NCBI GenBank assembly: GCA_019096195.1 | Contig: JAGTXK010000074.1 | Location: 1 to 58,026 of the forward strand | DNA from: Boletus sp. NGJ | Lineage: Eukaryota > Basidiomycota > Agaricomycetes > Boletales > Boletaceae | DNA length: 58,026 bases | Direction of reading: 5' to 3' | Shown: piece after piece, positions 56,627 through 58,026 of the stretch | How the letters are laid out: every line of letters begins with the position of its first letter | How positions within the stretch are numbered: the first letter of the stretch is position 1 | The notes under the pieces: generated by a model | Database searches by the model: none | What the model was told of the DNA's origin: nothing | The model's input: only the letters and a program-made list of their open reading frames with translations | Position numbers and translations under genes: made by a program

Positions 56627-57916
56627 ATGTCCTTTGGGCGCTTGGTTGTGCCGTCTTTGCGGGAGGCTCTTGGTATTCCATCAACTAGGATTCCTATCGA
56701 CGTTACCACGTTGGTATCGTATGTCCTCCCTCCGGTGGTTTGCTACTTCGTGGTAGCGGTGTTGGCTGTCACACCCCACACGCGCGCTGTCCGAATCGGA
56801 TTATGGCCCATCGTCTCGTTGTTAGCGTTCCGTGCCGCACTTTCCGTGGACATGTCACTCGGGAAGACCGAGCGAAAATTCCTCAACGTTGATATGGTGG
56901 CAAGTGTCTATCGGCATTATACCTCTTCAAAGGTCCCTAGACTTACACGGACCTCCCTCCAGCTCTCCATGTGTTCTGTTGCCACCCGTACTCTGGATTG
57001 GACATTGGCGAAAGAACCACTCGTGCGACGTCTCCGTCCTACGAACAGTTCTCCGTCAACCATCATGGACATCTTTGACCTCGTCTCAAACCTTCGTGGC
57101 CACGGTTGGGAGTGGTCACGTGGATTGTACATTCCACGCGAAACACGTCCAGTTAATCGCATAGCATTCGCTTTCTGTACACTTCTGTCTGCAGTTGTAC
57201 ATGCTTTAATATGCGGTGGCTTTCACCGAGCAGTCCTGTCGTTCGCTCCGGTAGGAATCGGGTCCATACCCGACGGATCGTCCATTTTTGATGAAACCCT
57301 TCCTTTCTTGGTGCGATACTTCCGTGCGTCAATTATAACAACTTGTACCGCCTTCGCGATCTACTCCTCCCTGCAAATGGCTTACGACCTGTGCACCATA
57401 CCTGCCGTTCTTTTCCTCGGACAAGACCCCGCTCAATGGCCGCCTGCATTCGACGCTCCATGGCGCGCTACATCACTCGGCGACTTCTGGGGCCGCAGGT
57501 GGCACCAGTGGTTTCGCCACACCTTCCTCCTAGGTGGTTACCCGCTTTCCTTTGTCCTTGGTCGCACCGGCATAGTTTTCGGGGCATTCCTCTCATCGGC
57601 GGTCTTCCACCAGATCGCGATGTGGGCACTCGGTAACCGGGTGGAATTTTGGAATATGCTCGTTGGATTTGGGATGATGGCCCCCGGAATCGTTGCCGAG
57701 CGCGCATTTTATGAGATGACGGGGAGGAGGGTAGGTGGGGTTGCAGGGTGGATCTGGACGATGTCATGGCTTCTCCTGTGGGGGAACGTGATGATCGAAG
57801 GATTCGCAAGAGCGGGCATGTTTGGCTGCTCGAGCTCTATCGACAGCGCATTACCGGTGCGAGTAGTGGTGGAGCAGTGGGTGATAGATTTTGATGCCTG
57901 GTTACATGCCATTTAA
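56627..57916 (+). CDS. MBOAT_2/wax-synthase-like acyltransferase, copy 2
   Basis: Two exons, 56627-56896 and 56963-57916, give 407 residues. The 66-bp intron (GTGGCA...CTCCAG) is a multiple of three without stops, so the unspliced frame would read 429 residues. The intron sits where copy 1 has its obvious intron. The protein is multi-pass: SYVLPPVVCYFVVAVLAVTP and later helices GGFHRAVLSFAPVG, YSLQMAYDLCT-like, WLLLWGNVMIEG. Motifs are WPPAFDAPWRATSLGDFWGR, RRWHQWFRHTFL, GAFLSSAVFHQIAMWALG (catalytic-type His), as in Pfam MBOAT_2 (wax synthase) proteins. In fungi members acylate terpenoid or other secondary metabolites; the substrate here is unknown. It lies 460 bp after copy 1 in the same direction. 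Confidence 0.9.
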   Translation: MSFGRLVVPSLREALGIPSTRIPIDVTTLVSYVLPPVVCYFVVAVLAVTPHTRAVRIGLWPIVSLLAFRAALSVDMSLGKTERKFLNVDMVASVYRHYTSSKVPRLTRTSLQLSMCSVATRTLDWTLAKEPLVRRLRPTNSSPSTIMDIFDLVSNLRGHGWEWSRGLYIPRETRPVNRIAFAFCTLLSAVVHALICGGFHRAVLSFAPVGIGSIPDGSSIFDETLPFLVRYFRASIITTCTAFAIYSSLQMAYDLCTIPAVLFLGQDPAQWPPAFDAPWRATSLGDFWGRRWHQWFRHTFLLGGYPLSFVLGRTGIVFGAFLSSAVFHQIAMWALGNRVEFWNMLVGFGMMAPGIVAERAFYEMTGRRVGGVAGWIWTMSWLLLWGNVMIEGFARAGMFGCSSSIDSALPVRVVVEQWVIDFDAWLHAI

Positions 57917-58026
57917 CAAGGAACGGCAACCCCTCCTACGGATTTGTGTTCGTGTAACTTACATACCTACGAGTCTTGATGTGAATCCAGGCGCAAGAGC
58001 ATACAAGTACCTAAGTGGTATCGTTT
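57917..58026. other. 3' flank at the window edge
   Basis: Downstream of MBOAT copy 2; no further gene seen. Confidence 0.5.

Overview
The window is nuclear DNA of a filamentous basidiomycete, most likely an Agaricomycete. The genes on the right have many short (45-100 bp) GT-AG introns, and the protein types fit: a TPR-CHAT protein, MBOAT_2/wax-synthase-like proteins and a basidiomycete-type multi-pass membrane protein. The window has two compartments that meet at about 40.4 kb.

Left compartment (1-40.4 kb): a CpG-poor transposon graveyard with no intact host gene. It holds three Tc1/mariner-like relics (1-168 partial; 8156-9743; 10648-12120), two Ty3/gypsy chromodomain retrotransposons on the minus strand (A 12361-20438, B 26860-33816), three solo LTRs of one other LTR family (6177-7084; 9985-20614 as a split relic; 15508-16545), a two-gene PIF/Harbinger transposon (36135-39516) and arrays of short motifs in inverted arms (21.3-22.5 kb and 35.2-39.6 kb). 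Target-site duplications give the order of events. An old solo LTR (TSD CAGAC) was hit by a Tc1-like element (TA) and by element A (ATGGC), and A later received a young, CpG-rich solo LTR of the same family as the old host LTR (GGTGT). Element B (GTTAT) interrupts a decayed, intron-retaining fragment of the splicing-factor gene SF3B1. Most disabling changes look like C-to-T/G-to-A transitions.

The two chromoviruses carry gag, CCHC, protease, RT, RNase H, integrase and a chromodomain. They also carry an extra CCHC-bearing ORF between pol and the 3' LTR, and a primer-binding site that matches the predicted 5' end of their own transcript (11 nt, different in A and B but co-varying). This indicates Tf1-like self-priming.

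Right compartment (40.4-58 kb): ordinary gene-dense, CpG-rich DNA. In order it has a frameshifted TPR-CHAT gene (-), ATP synthase epsilon (-), a Rab2/Rab4-like GTPase (+, head-to-head with ATP epsilon), a dual-specificity phosphatase (-), translation initiation factor eIF4A (-), a multi-pass membrane protein with a premature stop (-), and a tandem pair of MBOAT_2-type acyltransferases (+). The first MBOAT copy is frameshifted and the second is intact. Exon structures for ATP epsilon, Rab, eIF4A and the second MBOAT could be read to the base; the other models are approximate.
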